Source: Anarhynchus alexandrinus
Taxonomy: Eukaryota > Chordata > Aves > Charadriiformes > Charadriidae
Assembly (NCBI GenBank): GCA_008711295.1
Contig: VUYV01000124.1
Coordinates: 946,575-1,010,574 of the forward strand
Reading direction: 5' to 3'
DNA length: 64,000 bases
Below, in pieces: positions 46,521 through 60,949 of the stretch (the first letter of the stretch is position 1; the number at the start of each line of letters is the position of its first letter). The position numbers and the translations under genes are program-made. Below the pieces are notes generated by a model that searched no databases, was not told where the DNA came from, and saw nothing but the letters and a program-made list of their open reading frames with translations.

Positions 46521-49500
46521 TATTCCACTCCTCCTGTGCTTAAGGAGCAGGTTTGAAGCACTCAGGAACAGGTTTGAAGCACTGTGTGATGGTGATGGGA
46601 ATTGTACAATTTTGTACCTATTCTTGGACTGGAGAAGACTTAGGCCATGTGGATCTAGGGCAAGCAGGGGCAATTCTGCTTAATATTAAGTTGTTTTACT
46701 TAATTAGATCATGCCTTAATGTGGCTTTTAAAAGTTCATCAATGTAAAACAATGTTGCATCTTTCCCCAGAGTTGTAACCATGAAGTAAAAGTCCAAATG
46801 AGCAAGATAAAGCTGATTTTTCTCTTAAATGACCTTGTTCCATTTTTCTCTGATGTTATTGGCCTTATTCAGAGAAAACTGTGTGTATGCATAATGTATG
46901 TATATTTGTGTGTGTGTATAATATAGAAAAGAAAGAATGTATTTACAGATGGTGTTTAGGAAAACATGGTATTGTTTCTTAATCAATATCTTGGCATTTT
47001 AAACATTTCCATATACTTCTTACTGATTTATAGCAGTATATGATTCAACTTTTTCCTGCTGGTCATTTCAAAAACTCATATAAATAGGAAAAAATGATAC
47101 ATATATACTTTTTTTTTCCCTTGCTAGAGGAACTTTTAAAATATTACAGTACAGTTTGGATCAATGCATATCCCAGCAATCCCTTGCATAAGTGACCTAA
47201 AATCGTGTGATCAAACCTCTTCTCCCCTCCCCATCCCTAGAGAGATATTTGTAATTAGATAAAATGAGGACAGAATATGCATAAGTATCTGTTATGCTGG
47301 GATTCCTGCCCAGAAAGGAAACTAATGGCCTGAGCTGGCCATAATCTTTTGCACCCTGTGTACTATTGACAAGGCTACGGCTTGAGATGCTGGGAGTTCA
47401 GGAGCAGATTTTTGCTGCTGTCTTATGGTAACCTTTCTAAATTGACTGTTTTCCAAAACAAGTGGAATTACACAGCCTATATTTTACTCGTCATTCATTG
47501 TCGGGGACATTTTGCTTGTAAGAGAGGGTCTGATTCTTCAGTCTCATGCCTAATGCAGTGGAAGTGAGTGTAAATTACTGCCTCTGTGGTTTGGAAGTGT
47601 TTCACATTCACTTTTCCCAGATGTAAATGACCATATGAAGTGCAAGACAGTGGGGAACTAGGACTGGAGTTGTCGGTTATTTTTTTCCATTTCATCTAGC
47701 AATTACTGCTTGTCTCTGGTTCTTCAGAGGAAAGGACAGTGGGGTTCTGTGGGCAAATTCAGCTCTCTCTGCTCAAACTAAGTAGCCTCTTTGAAGTCTG
47801 TGTGACAGGTCGTCTAGTATTGTGACACTACAGAATGCAAGAGGATCAGATAGGTGGCACTCAGAAATCTGGAGGCTGCTTTATGTACTGTTGCCACTCC
47901 CTTCTTTCTCCCAGTGCACATGGTAGATGTCAGCTCACCCCTCACAAAATTCTAGATTCTTTAGTCCTCATTTTAGTCTTGTGACCTGGCAACAGTGAAA
48001 CACGAACCGTGGACACTTATGAATCTGTCAGTCTTCCTTCGATATCCCAGTTGTCAGTGAATCCACTGATGAAAAGCTTTTCTTGGAGCAGGTGGGCAAT
48101 CTGTGTGCTAGTCTTCCTCTCTTGCTTTGCTTCAGTGTCCTTGAAGTAAAAGGGTAAATGTCAGTGAAAGTAAGAGAAGTGTTTCGATAAAAGGTGGGGC
48201 AAGGTCACGTAAAAAGCATGCCCTCCTGCACATTCCCAAGGCAGGTATCTATCCAGTGTTTTCATTGCTCTGTCTGGTGCAGCTAAATCAGGAAGTAAGA
48301 GAGCCAAGGCCATGCTGAAATGGGATTCTTTTTTTTTTGAAATTATGTCCAGTTTGGCATTTTTTTGAGCTGAGGAAGTTTGGCTTGCTGTCCTTCTCCA
48401 CTCACAGCAATTTGCAGAGTGGGAGATTTGGGGTGAATCTCTATTTTCTGCACTTACAAGGCAGCAGGAGCTTCTATGGCTGGGCTGGAATGTGTTGTTT
48501 CAACACACTGAATGTGAAAAAAAAACTTCAGCTTCATACAGACTGTGGTTTTTGTTTGTACTCAGTCAGTGTGATTTCACTGAAGTCCAAAAAGTTATGC
48601 CAGTGTGAGAGACAAACCAAGTCTATGTTATTTCAAGACAACTGTACTACCAGAGAAAATTCCTTTTACTCCCCCCCTTAAATTTTCAGAATCTCCCTCC
48701 ATCTCAGATATTCAGTAGTGCCCGATGCTTATAATTTGGCAGCAAATATTGTCATCAGCATCCACCTATGAGATCCTTAGCAAAAGTCTACAGCTTAATG
48801 TGCAGGACAGGCAGCAGACGACTTCTTAGTAACAGGGATGGGTCAGAACAAAATCCTGGATCTCAGTATTTCTTGCAAGCTTCGAAGATTGAAGCTGGAT
48901 CTGAAGTTAAGTGTCTTTAATGGACAGGATCCAAACACCCACATGCTTTGGCAGAGCTCAGATCCAAGTTTTGTCTACCTAAAGAATCAAGGTTCTGTTT
49001 TCATGTAGATTCTTTTACTAGTGAGAAGCAAGGGAAGGGATAAGACAGAAAATATGACACATTGGCAAAATTGTTTTTCAATACTATGTTTTTCAAAGTT
49101 TTTTCCATGAGGCGTCAGTAGCTCTTAAAAATCACAGGGAGAGCGTACAGTTGTCAGTGAGCCAGAATGGTTAAATGCTTTTAAATATTTGAGTTGGGTT
49201 ATTCCTTCACCTTTCTTTCTCACAAACATGTCTGGTAAAACTCCAGTGATGAAAACACTTGCTTGGGGAGGGGGGAATAAAATCCTTTTCAGCAAGTAAT
49301 GATGGTGACATTTTAATCACATCATAACAACACTGTTAGCAACAGTTTAGGTTTGGCATTGAACATATACACAACATTTGTTCTTTTATACAGTATTGGT
49401 ATTACATAGTAAAAATAGCACAATTGCAAAACTCATTTGTCACCCTTTTGCCAACTTTGTTCAGCTGACAGTTGCTGTTTGAACTTTTAAAGCAATGTTT

Positions 49501-50639
49501 CATCCATATGTTAATACCAACTGTACGATTAATTCTCCCTGCTTTTGAATGATCCTCTTGTGCCCTACATCCCTACGTGGTAGTTACTTCCCAGTTTGAG
49601 ATACCTGCAAAACCGTTTCTGTCAGATAAGCTGTGCTCACCCTGAGTGGTTCCATACTTTGAGATGGTAAACAGCAGCCTCAGAATAGTAGCTGAAGAAA
49701 GATGCCCACAGCCTTTAAATTTCCCAGTACATTCCTACCCAGAAGTTTGTTGTAGGCACTTAATTTCACTAAGCCATTTCAGGACGGTGCTACTCAGAAA
49801 TTTTCATCTTTCTAGTAAGAAATGTTGTGGATGTTGTGTATTCTCTCTGATTATTCGCTGTCTGTGAAGGATGCTTATTGTATAATTTCTCATTTTAGTT
49901 TAATAGCAGGCTTTTGATTTTGGAAAAGAAAGAAACAAAATCAAGAGGGCAAAAAAAAGATCAAGAGCATCCATAAATGAACGCTACAAGTGGTGTTACG
50001 TAGTAACAGGTGGTATGCAGCTGGCATGGAAATCTCCACTGGATCATACTAAACTCGTTTTGGATTAACAAAGTCAAAATCCCCCCAGCAAATGGGAATG
50101 GGGAAAAATTCTCTCCAGGTGAAATGGTGCTCTCTTGGGTAGTTACTAGCCAGTAACAGGATGACATACAGATAGACTGCTGCTGCATCCTCCTGGAAGG
50201 TTAGAATTCAGCCAGAGAAGGCACAAATAGATTTTATTTTAGAAGCTTTTGAATTCTTCCGTTTTCTTACTGTTACAGTTAACCACACTTTATTTTAGGA
50301 AGGTTGTTATTGTTTTCTGTATTTACTTCTTAAGTTTCTCGTGTGGACAAATTAAAATGGGTAAGAAAGAATGAATATGCAAAAGTTTGTGTGTGGACTA
50401 GAACCTGATCCCAGAGGGGGGAATCCATGGGCTTTCACACTGCAGAGGGCATCAGAGAGGATACACTTGGAGAGACCAGAGAGAGGTCAAAAGTGCCATT
50501 GATCCCTAAGAAGTACCACTTACCTAGGAGTTATGTGGAGTGGTTTTGTTTTCTGACAGGCCTGCTCAAGAAGCTTCTAAATAAACTAAGCTGCCTTGGG
50601 AAGTCCTCTGGAGGCACAGTTGGTTAGAGCCCTGGAAAC
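46521..50639 (+). other. DPF3: DPF3 intron 1, middle part
   Basis: No exon or clear repeat family was found. It contains a short (TG)n stretch near 46905-46918. A phrase at about 48,560-48,610 ('gtgtgatttcactgaagtccaaaaagttatgcc') resembles the palindromic amniote repeat also suspected at 32,000. Confidence 0.45.
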
Positions 50640-51800
50640 ACTGGCTAGAAACACCTGGTCATGTCACCCGTGGAGGCCCAGCTGGATCAGTAATTGGGCC
50701 TGTGCTCTCTGATATTTGCAAATGATCTGGAGAAGAAAGTGGAGAGGGAGGTGGCAAACTTAGCTGATAATACTAATTCCAGGTGGGAAAAACACAAGGT
50801 TGCTGTGAAGCGTTGAAGAAGGACATCATGAAACTGATTGATTTGGCTTATTAAAGTGGCTGATTATGTTCAGTTTACATAAATGTAAATTAAGGTGTGT
50901 GGGGAAAAATGATCTGAAATGAATGTATACAGTAACAGGTAGAGAACTCGTTACTGACACTGAAGAGGAAAGTTCTGGAGTTATAATAGATCTACCAAAA
51001 TATGAGCTTTGTGCTCAATAACAGGGCAAGATAGTAATAAGGTAAGAAGAAGAAAGAAAGGGAGACAGAAAGGAAGAGACACAGGCTGAATGTTAGGAGT
51101 TACTATGAAAGGAAAGAAAACAAACTTCATTACTATGACATTATATAAATCCAAGGTTTGCTGCATGTCAAATACTGTGAGCAGTTTGGTCTCCTTGTCT
51201 TGAAAAGGATTCAATAAGATCAAAGATGTACTGAGAAGGAATCAAGGATGACCAAAAGGAACAACTTCTGTATGAGGAATTACTAAATTGATTTGGGTTT
51301 TCCAGTCTATAAAATAATTTCTGACTCTCTGTATATGAGAGAGGTTCATGAGATCAGGAACATCATAGAAGGGGCAAATAGGGGATGGATGTTCATTTTC
51401 TCTCTTGAAGCCACAAGTTAGGACATCAAATGCGATTATCAAGAGTCTGGTTCACAAGGAACAAAAGGGGCTACTTTTCCGCTAAATATTAAATAAAGCT
51501 GTGGAACTCTTTACAATGGGATGTATGGGGTATTAAAGTTTACTTGGGTTCAAAAAGTTTCAACTTCACAGAAGGAAAATCCTTCAGTGGATATTGAATA
51601 CCAAGATATCTGAATCACAGTTTGCCAAAGGTTGAGAGAATATACCAGTATATTTCCTGCAGAATATCACTATATCCTGTCCATATTTTGTGCACCTCCT
51701 TAGGGATTCCTTATTGGCTGAAGTTTGAGACAGAGTCCGGGGTTAGATGGACCTTTGGTCTGACCTGGTATGGCAGATTTTATGTTTCAAGGGCTCTGGC
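50640..51800 (+). mobile_element. Ancient CR1/L3-like LINE 3' part, sense orientation
   Basis: It opens with the ORF2 end signature 'atatttgcaaatgatctggagaagaaagtg ... gcaaacttagctgataatac'. It then passes through 'tttggtctccttgtcttgaaaaggat' and 'ggatggatgttcattttctctcttgaagccacaagttaggac', and ends with the L3/CR1-type tail 'gggttagatggacctttggtctgacctggtatggcagattttatgtt'. It is collinear, 5' truncated and strongly diverged. Confidence 0.75.
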
Positions 51801-52029
51801 AGTCACATAGTACTTAGTAGTGTTGCAAGAAAGGCCTTGAGAAGTTTCAAAATAAGAGACCCAGAAATGCAAGATGGAATTATGATTACTGTCTGAATAA
51901 CCAGAGCTTTATTTTGTTCTTTGCAACGTTTGCTCCTTCATGTCAACCCTAGGGGGAAATCTGTGTGCCAGTTCACCCAGGTCTTGCAACAACCTGAGAC
52001 AACCTGTTTATTAAACATACGCTTTGGCT

Positions 52030-52235
52030 GCTATACAGAGGAAATGGCATGATCCAGACTGGTAATGCAGAGACTTGTATTTAGTTTCTGCCTACACCAT
52101 TGACTTTCTGTATATTTCCAGCCAAGTTCTGTACCTTATTGTCCCACTGTTTCCCTGTGCAAAGAGTAGATAAAATCCTTTATATCTCTCCTTGAAGAGC
52201 AGTTTGAGACTAATGGTTGTAAAGTGCTAAGTAAG
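52030..52235 (-). repeat. MIR-like SINE fossil
   Basis: An antisense MIR pattern: 'acttgtatttagtttctgcctacaccattgactttctg ... aagttctgtaccttattgtcccactgtttccctgtgcaaagagtagataaaatcctt ... gttgtaaagtgctaagtaag'. Order and spacing fit; divergence is high. Confidence 0.5.
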
Positions 52236-55200
52236 TGCTAAAAGTTGTGAGTGAATGCAAAGTGTTTGATGCTGACTTATTTTATGGACATCGCAGTTAA
52301 GAAATTTGCTATCTTCAATGTCTGTTTGTAGGCTTCTCATTCAGACAGGGTAAGAAGTAAAACCTATATTCAGATTCATTCTAGAGGGAAAAAAAACTGA
52401 ATTAGTAGTCTCTATACTTGTTAGTTATTCCTCTGTTTGGGGTGTGTATGTCAAAACTGGCAGAGTTAACCCCTGGGAAATCTGCCGTGGTCTGATCTGA
52501 CTAGAGGAAGTGTTACTTTTTTTGTCCTTTCTGTCCTGTTGCACAGTTTCCTTTTGTTTTTGTGCTCTCACTAGGTCCCTGTTTATGGGATGAATTTTCT
52601 AGTCATGTCTCGGATTCACAATCATAGGTGACCTTTGCTCTTCCATGTGGCTCTCTTTCTGCTTCTGTGGCCATTTGCAGACGTGTCTTATAAGTTATTA
52701 TTTATAATGAAAGGCAGCTGATGGCATTTGCCCACAAGGTGGTTGTCCTCTCCTCATGCTGTGCAGTAGCATACCTGAATCCTGATGAGAAGGCAAAGAG
52801 ATGCTCTTGTTCAAAATTAAATGTATTGGAAGCCCCAGAACTTGCCTTAGCATTTGCTGCTGAGCTAGGTGCTATCAAATTTCAGGGAGACATGGAAAAA
52901 ATCCTTGGTGTCCAGCTGTTGTGTCCTAGGTACCTGCTACTTGCTTAAATCAAGTTTCACCAGGGAGGTATGTAGCCATGAAAGTAACAAATTCTGTTCC
53001 TAACCTTCTCTACACACATTGTAAAAATTGAATGTATTATTTAAGGCTTTCCGTCCTTTGGACCAACTAAAATCTGTCAGGAGATGTGACTTGAATCTGC
53101 TTGATTTCTGAATTTCTGGCAAGTGGTTTGATTCCCATTTCTCCTTGCTATTACATCTGATTGTTGTGGTCCTTATGCTGCTCTGGTATAGTTGGTGTAT
53201 ATGGGTATTTCAGCTCTGCCTTCTCTCTTTTCCCACTCACAAGCCCTGTTTCATTCTGTTTTCTAGGGGAGGAGGCCTAATTTGCTGCGTACCCACACTG
53301 GGGCTCCTCCACAGGAGACCTGTCTTTACACAGGAGTGGCTGTTGCTGTAGGTCAGCAGAATGATTAACAGTTGCATGTTAGGTACTCGGTTAGGCATCT
53401 GTAGATGTTTCTGTACATATTGGACAAAAGACATCAAAAAATCCATCTTTTTCAGTGCATTGTTAACAGGTATTAACACAGCTTTCTACAGTCAGGAGGA
53501 AGCTCTGATGTGCTCCTTTTATGTATCAGCATTTGAGTTCTTAGATATCACGATTTTGAGAAATCTTTGGAGATGAGACACAAACTTTGGCAGCATGACC
53601 AAGACGACCTACATGATTGCCTTTACTACTGGGATTTAAATGTGGGGATTGCATCAGTCCCCTGCCCCAAAGCTGTTATGGGTCAGGAAGTGTGGGAGAG
53701 GACCCAGGTGGTTGTGCAAATCTCCTCTAAGTTTCACTAATAAACTTCCAGACACTTTTCAAATGAAATAGCTGGGACTGTGAGGTTCCTATGGAGAACC
53801 TTGCTGCAGCAAAAGAAATTAGCAGCTCCTGTTAATGTATCTGCTTTGTGCTTGTACATGGAATAGTCCTATTGGGTACAGAGGTAGTTACAATGTGAAT
53901 TGCAAATATGAAGGCAAAACATGCGCAATTGCTTCTTGATATTATTGTGTATTTCCAATGCTTGCTGATGAGTTCACGGGGCCACTACAGGTGGCTGCTA
54001 GGAAGACGTGTGTGGACTGTGAGGAGATGCTTGCAGTAAAAGAAAAAAATGACATTCACCAGTTAGGATAGGACTGCCTGCAGGCATGACCTGTAGAGCC
54101 ATACTGAGTCATATGTCGTGGAGCACAGACACCACACTGAGTGGTGTTAATTGGCAGTCCCTAGATGCCATTCTTTTTCCCCAGTAAACTCTGACCATCT
54201 CAAGGTAATGCTTAAGTGAATTCAGCCACTGCTCTGCACTTAAGACTGCAATAGTAAGCTGTCTAGATTTAATATAACACCCACTCCCATGTATTTTATT
54301 TCATTCATGCAATTCACCCTGAAATGCGTTTCCAGTTACACTCTAAGCCACTTGTGTGCCAGTTACAGCTACTTTTTGACTTGGAAAAAAACAGTTATTT
54401 GAAAGACACCTCTCTCTCAATTTTATGTAGTTTCCTCTTCCCTACAGGAAAATTCTGCATGAAGGCCACCATGCCCTCTTGCCCTTTGCATAAGTGTACT
54501 GAGGTACCTAAACACAACTTAGCAAACAGTTATTCTATGCTATGCAAACAGTAACTCTGTGCAAAGGGCATTCACCCCAGCCTATGCTGCCAGTGGTGAT
54601 GCTCAGAGGGTGGTATTGTCTCAGGCTTCTCTTGTTAACTTTATTTCTGATTGTCTGTCTACATGCACTGTTCACTATCTGCCCAGTGACCAACGGCATC
54701 CAGTTATGAAGTAGAATAACTGATTAAGAAAAGAAAAAAACACACACATGAAAACACCCAGTCTAGTTAAAGATATGCCACCTTTTCAGCAAAGTACTGA
54801 GGGGTGTATGTTAAACTAAAATAGAAAAATGAACTCTAATTCAGTATTAATATTTCACTTTATGGGAGTATTGTACCTTAATTTCACTTTCTACCTTTCT
54901 CTGTGTGTAATCCCAGTTCTAGTTATAGTTAAAGATTTACTCTACTTTTTGGGTGTCTGAAAACTATCTTCTGCCAGTTTTAAGGTAGTTGATAACACTG
55001 TGAAAGTGTTAACTTTAAGAGTCCCCTCCTGCAGTTTAACTCTTCTTTTTAGGGGGCCCAGGGACACTCTCCTTGCCAGTCTTCCAAGCTCAATCCTAGT
55101 TTTTGTTCACCTCATGTTATTTTTAGTGGAAGAAAATAGAAATATTTCTAGGTGTTAGGATATTCTTTTTCTTTAATTCCTGCAAAGGCCGAAGTGAGAT

Positions 55201-58200
55201 GGGGAAGTTAAGCAAACCCCCAACAAAGTGAAGTGATGAGTTACCACTGTTGAAGCAGGACAAGAGGTCAGGATTGAGAGGATTGGAAAGAAAATATGTG
55301 GGTGTGTGCATACACGTGTGTGCTGCTTTGCTTTGAGAACAAGCCAAAGGAAAGGGCTACAGGTATGAGGGCATCTGATCTTCTAAAAGGTTTGCAGCAT
55401 TTTGATTTGAAGCAACTGGTATTCCCACGGGACAGGGGGATGTAAGCAGGTTCTTTTCGTCACTTAACTCTTGGTCTCCCTGTAATTGTAATAGGGACTC
55501 TTTCAAAATGTAAGTTCATGTGTCAGTGTTCTCCTCATGCACTAATGAAGAGTAAGGTAGTGATCGTGGGGGGAATCCTTCAAGTCCTGCGGAGGTTGTG
55601 AAAGCAGATATAAGGGCTGGCTACAAGGTGTGGTGACACAAGGAGACTCAGAGGGGACCATTGTCTGGGTTTTAAGGCAGAAGTGTTTTACTGGAGGAAG
55701 GCTGACAGGGAAGGCTCTGCATGGCGAAGTGACTGGCAAAAGCACATCGGGGAATGAATAAGAAGCATGATAAAGACATGGTAAGGTAGGAAAAGAGGGT
55801 TTGTAGGCCAGAAGGGAAATGAAGACACAAAAAGACAGACTGTAAGACAAATTAAAGACATTTCCTTTAATTAATTCCTTTAAAAATTACTATTAACTAG
55901 AAATCAGTATTGTAAGTAGCTCCCACTAGGCTATGATTTCATTGCACTAATAGAGCAGTTTTTGACCCAAAGAACTTACAGCTGGCAGTTACCACTGGTC
56001 CTGATCCTTGCTAAGTAACGGGATGGGCATATGTTAGCAAATGAAGAGCATGAGAGCAATTAGCTATCCACAGTGTTCCTTGGAGAGAATAGCTTGTGGG
56101 GCCTGGTGTGTTATCCTTGGGTGTCATGTTGCGATTTTGGATGAGAAGGCTCAGATCTGGAAGAACTGCAAAAAGACCTCTTTTCCAGGTCCAATGCGAA
56201 AAAGCAGCGAGGGAGAGTTTGGGAAGGGTTGCAGTGGGAACAGTGGGAGGGCAGTCATGGCAAAGGGGAGTAAAGCACAGCTTTAACAGAAGGTGCCAAA
56301 GCTGGTGATGACTGTATTCCTGTTGCTGAGGGGAGGTGTGAGGTGGAGACCCCTCTGTGCATTCGGGGTTTTAGAGACTAAATGGGTACCACAGCTTAGG
56401 CGATCTGATCACTTTTCTTCACACTGGTAATGGAAGGAAATCCCTTTTCCTCCTACTCCTCCCACTGGAGTGGAGGCAGCAAATGCAGTGGCAGCCTTGC
56501 TGGAAACAGCAAGTGACAATGTCAGGGATACCTCTGCACCAACGCATTGCAACGTGGAAAAAAGTTGCACAACTGTCACATTGAAGCTTGTGGGTTACTG
56601 TTCTGGGAGGAAGCAGAAGCAAGGATCCTTTTGCTCCTTCTCATAGATTTAACTCTTGGGTTGCTAAGCAGGATTTGTCATGCCAGATCAGACCTGTTAT
56701 CTGCCTCATCCAGAATCTTATTCTGGCAACAGTTTTTGAAGCTGGATTTTTAGTGTCTTCTAAGGGGTCTTCAGTGAAAGCTTTATCATGAGAGCCCAAC
56801 TGCTTAGGCTAAAGAGACAGTGTATGCTGTCTTCAGAGGTGCTGTTTGCTTCAATAGATTCCCTCTCCAGAGCCATTCCCACCCCCACTTCCTTCTCGTG
56901 GGAATCTGTAGGGACTGAAAAATGTAATCCCATTATTTGTTTTGCTCATGGCTACAGAACTGATTCTGTGCCCACTGAATTTGGCAAGGAGGTCCCAAGG
57001 GGAAGTCTGTAAGGGTAACTCCCTCTGGGTCTGCCTGCATGTGAGCGGCTAAACTGATCTGACCACCTCTTCTTCCTCTCTGCTCCTCTTGGACAGACTT
57101 TCTCCTCAAGTTCCTGCAGCCTTTGCATGACCTGAAAGCATTTAGTCATAACTGCCCAACAACAGCTCTCAACGTACAGCATCACCAAATACAACAAATG
57201 CAGTTTCCCACACTTACCGTCAATCTGTCTGCACTAGAGTAATTTGAGTAGTTCCCTATTTTGTGCTTTTTTTTTTTCTGAATTGATCAGTATAAGTGAG
57301 GACTTGGTAAGTGAGCTTCAGCCCCTGTTGTTTTCCTGATATGGTGGTTTGTTCACGGAGACAGCATGTAAAATACTTCAGTTTGAAACCTGTCACATTT
57401 TGACCAGGTGTTAACAACAGCACAAGGTGTGCCAAGAGGGGTGAGATGGGCCTTGGGCTCTGTTGGTATATAAAATATTGGCTTAAAAATCAACTCTTTC
57501 ATGTTGTCCTAAATCACCGTTTCACCACTGCATTCTCATTTTTGCAGCAGTGAGTACCATATAAAAGGCAAACATATTCTTTTCTTTCACATCATAGATA
57601 TGAGACAAAGGGATACAAAAGCCCAGCCCATGACTCACAAGTGCAGTGTAGGCATCTCACCGTTCATCTTCGGGGGGGAAAATAAAAGCAGTATAGTGTC
57701 AGGAAAAGGTTTTGTAGAAGGTTGGCATTTGTAATCAGTGTTGCAGTGGTCCTAAGGGCATCCTCTCCCAGTTATGGTTTGGAGTGGTTCTCATCTATTG
57801 TGTGCAAAAAAAAACATACAAGAAGATGTTACGTAGGTTCTTGTAGAAATTTGGTGGATGACTTTACTGCCCTGCTTTGTTCTGTCCCCTGTCCAGGACA
57901 GAGCTTCAAAACTGGCACTGGACATTGTGCTGAAGGCCAGGGCAGTTCTGCAGCAGGAAACTCCTTCCTCCACTGCCACTATCCTAACATTCCTCTTTAA
58001 GAAAGGAGCCACAACCTGCCCTATATTTGCTTCTGTTCATTACAGACGTGGTGGTAAGGAAACACACATCCTTACAGTCACTGCTTAAATCCTACCCCGA
58101 GTTTCACTACGTGCACTGGAACTATGGGTGGGAGAGTAGTTTCATGAATGCAGCTCTATTTTCAAGAACCGTGCTGAGGAATTTTGTGCAGCCAGTGAAG

Positions 58201-58389
58201 AGACTTACCAGGCTTTATACTGAATCCAGTGCGTGCTGGACAGGATTTTGCATGTTTAATCACTGCTGTGTGACTGTGTGTGTAATGCTGAAATAGTCAA
58301 AAGTGTGTAATTATGATACACCTCATTGTCCACTCTTCGTGCCTTGAATTAAGGTGCTCAGAGTAGCAGTTCACATCTTCAAAGCACCG

Positions 58390-58540
58390 CACCAGTTCTA
58401 ATACCAGAAATTCCTATGATGGGGCCAAGTGATGCTATTCCCATTTTTAAAATTAGGGAATTGAAAGAGAGAGAGGATATAGAAAGATGGAGACAGAGGT
58501 GAAGTCACAGGCCTGGGACTTTAGAAAGATTTAAGTAACA
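58390..58540 (+). repeat. MIR-like SINE fossil
   Basis: 'atgctattcccatttttaaaattagggaattgaaagagag ... gtgaagtcacaggcctggg' resembles the MIR core in sense orientation. It is weak and short. Confidence 0.35.
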
Positions 58541-58929
58541 TTTGGGAGTTGCTGGCCCCTATGCTTGTGTTAAGCATGACAAAACATGCTTCCGTCTGGA
58601 TATTAGTTATGTAATCTTATATGTATATTACAGTTCCTCATGACTGTCAGTCATCTTGGAGACAGAGCTTGTTAAGAGGCATACTGAGGCATTCCTGATA
58701 CAGATTCACCTGCTTGCGTCATTCCATCAGACCATCTTTGTGACCCTTGTCACAGTTGGCTGCTCCCCCCTCATGTGCAACCTAGGAAATACAAGTTTAC
58801 CATAGTCTGAAAGGTGACGTTATTGACATTCCATCTCTTCAGTTTCCTCTACATAACCGTGTTGAACATGAGAAACTATTAAAATAACTTTTTCCTAGTG
58901 TTCTGAGAAATCACAATCTAATTTCATTA

Positions 58930-59345
58930 GATTGGAGAGATGAAGCCCTTCTCCTGTGAGGAGCGGCTGAAGGAACCGGGCAAGTTCAGACTGGAGAAGA
59001 CAGCTTTGTAGGAACCTAGCAGCAGCCTTCAATACTTACCAAGAGGTCATCAGGGAGATGGAGCCAGGCTCTTTGCAGCGCTGCATGGTGGGAGGATGAG
59101 AGACAATAAGTTGAAACGAGAGATTCAGGATGGGTGTAAGGAAAAGCTTTTTCATCCTGAGGACAGTCAAGCAGTGAGAGAGGCTGCCCAGAGAGGTTGT
59201 GCAACCTCTATCCTTTGAGTTTTTCAAGACCGAACTGGACAAAGCTCTGAGAAACCTGGTCTGACCTCACAGCTGACCCTGGTTTGAGCAGGAGGTTGGA
59301 CTGGAGACCTTTGGAGGTCTCTTCCAACCTGAATTATCCTTGGAT
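58930..59345 (+). mobile_element. CR1 LINE 3' end (relatively well preserved)
   Basis: A 5'-truncated CR1 in sense orientation. It contains, in order, 'cttctcctgtgaggagcggctga', 'tcatcagggagatggagccaggctctttgcag', 'gagaggctgcccagagaggttgtgcaacctc', 'tttttcaagaccgaactggacaaa' and the diagnostic end 'gaggttggactggagacctttggaggtctcttccaacctgaattat'. This is the typical avian CR1 3' region and is much younger than the other LINE fossils here. It has no coding capacity. Confidence 0.92.
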
Positions 59346-60949
59346 TATTATGCAATATTTTGCCTCATCAGCTGCAAATCAGTGTTGATACTGAATTTCC
59401 AGAAGCCTACGTATGCTATGGAAAGGAAGCTGAATGGAAGAAACATGACAGCGAGGATGGTAGAGTAAAATGTTCCCCATTTCTGAAAAGTTTCTGGGTC
59501 TCTTCTGTTGTAATGGAAGTACACACTTAAATAACACAAGAACTTGATGACACTCTTGTGCCCTGGAACTAGCAGTGTGAAGAGCTCCTTTCAGCTTTCC
59601 ACGGCTATAAAGAAGTAGTCTCTTTCAGATGGTACACATAATTCCTACTAACATTAAAGGGATGTAGCTCATTCCTCTCCCCTTCTCTCTCCTTCCCACC
59701 AGAAGCATTGCCTTGGGGTGACTCTCTTTTACAGTTTGTGGATGTGTGAAGAGGTGGAGGAAAGTCCTCACAGCTCCTTTCTCTGGGTGGAGCACAACAG
59801 TGTTTACTTACAACCCGTGTTATGTCCAGTGACCATTACTTGTGGTGTGTGACATACACATTTTCAAGAAATTATTTCTTTCCTAAACTGTATTTTTGAC
59901 TAGGGTAAATGAAGACTGTCTAGGCCACAAGTGTTTGGTTTGGGGAATTTATAATACACTCTGGAGAGAGATTTAATGGGAAAAATAATGGAGTTTTTGC
60001 AAATCTTACATGTTGGAAACAGACTACTATTAATCACTTAATACCCTTTCCTTAGAAAGAAGAACACATGCAGTATGTTTAACTTTGTTTGATTTTCTTT
60101 GCTCAAAACTGCAGACTCCACTTTTGTTGATTTATTGGCACTATACTGTGTCAATAGAGCTACTTTAAGTGAGTGCTGGAAGCAGTAGGTTTTGCATGGG
60201 ATAGGATGCTGTATTTTTCATTTTTGATCATGTATTCTGAAGTGCCAAGACTTGAGTTTGAAACAGTTGTCCTTGGAAAAACTGCACTGTATGGAGAAAT
60301 AAAAAGTCATAATCTAAGAAAAACATGATGCCAGAAAAAAAAGGGTATAGCTACAGAGTAATAATAGTTGAGCTGGATACACTGTAGGTAGCAATGCAAT
60401 GATGGTTTCTGCCTGGATCTCCTAATTTGAAAAGAACTTTATGAAGTCCTTACCACATTTCCCTTCACCCTTCTTTGCCCCACTTGTTGTCACTTTTTGA
60501 ACACGTTGCCTAACTGTTCCCATTTTCTGGGAAAGAAAGGCTTTTAAACTGCAACAGAACCTCTGACCCTCTCACCTGACACCTGGTAAAGGTAGATAGC
60601 ATGAGACTCTCCACTTATCACTGAACACCTGAAGCTGTAAGAGGAAACCTCTCCTTTGCTAGGTTGAGGCTCTGAAGAGCTTAGCAACCTGTCTTTCTTT
60701 TTCCTTGAACTCAGAGAATACCATTAGGACAGGAAAATTGAGGCTGAAATACAAGTATATAAAAGAAGAGCCTCCTTCCTCTTCTCTGTCTAGTCAAGTT
60801 GGGCAGGAAAATCCTTTTGACAATTCAGATTATGTGTTTCCTGAAAATGTTAATGAACTCTGCAAGCTGCCTGGAGCAACTAGCATGAGAAGCATGCCTA
60901 GCAGTTAGATTTCAGGCATAATGAGTCAGAACACCCAACTTGTGTTTGT

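Larger units (their letters stand above)
51801..58929 (+). other. DPF3: DPF3 intron 1, later part
   Basis: Unique intronic sequence without a recognisable exon. It includes MIR-like remnants at about 52,030-52,235 and 58,390-58,540. Open frames are short and unrecognised. Confidence 0.45.

Noticed and set aside
46548..46583. Direct 15-bp repeat (caggtttgaagcact twice, 21-bp period)
   Set aside because: A single local duplication, too small to be an element.
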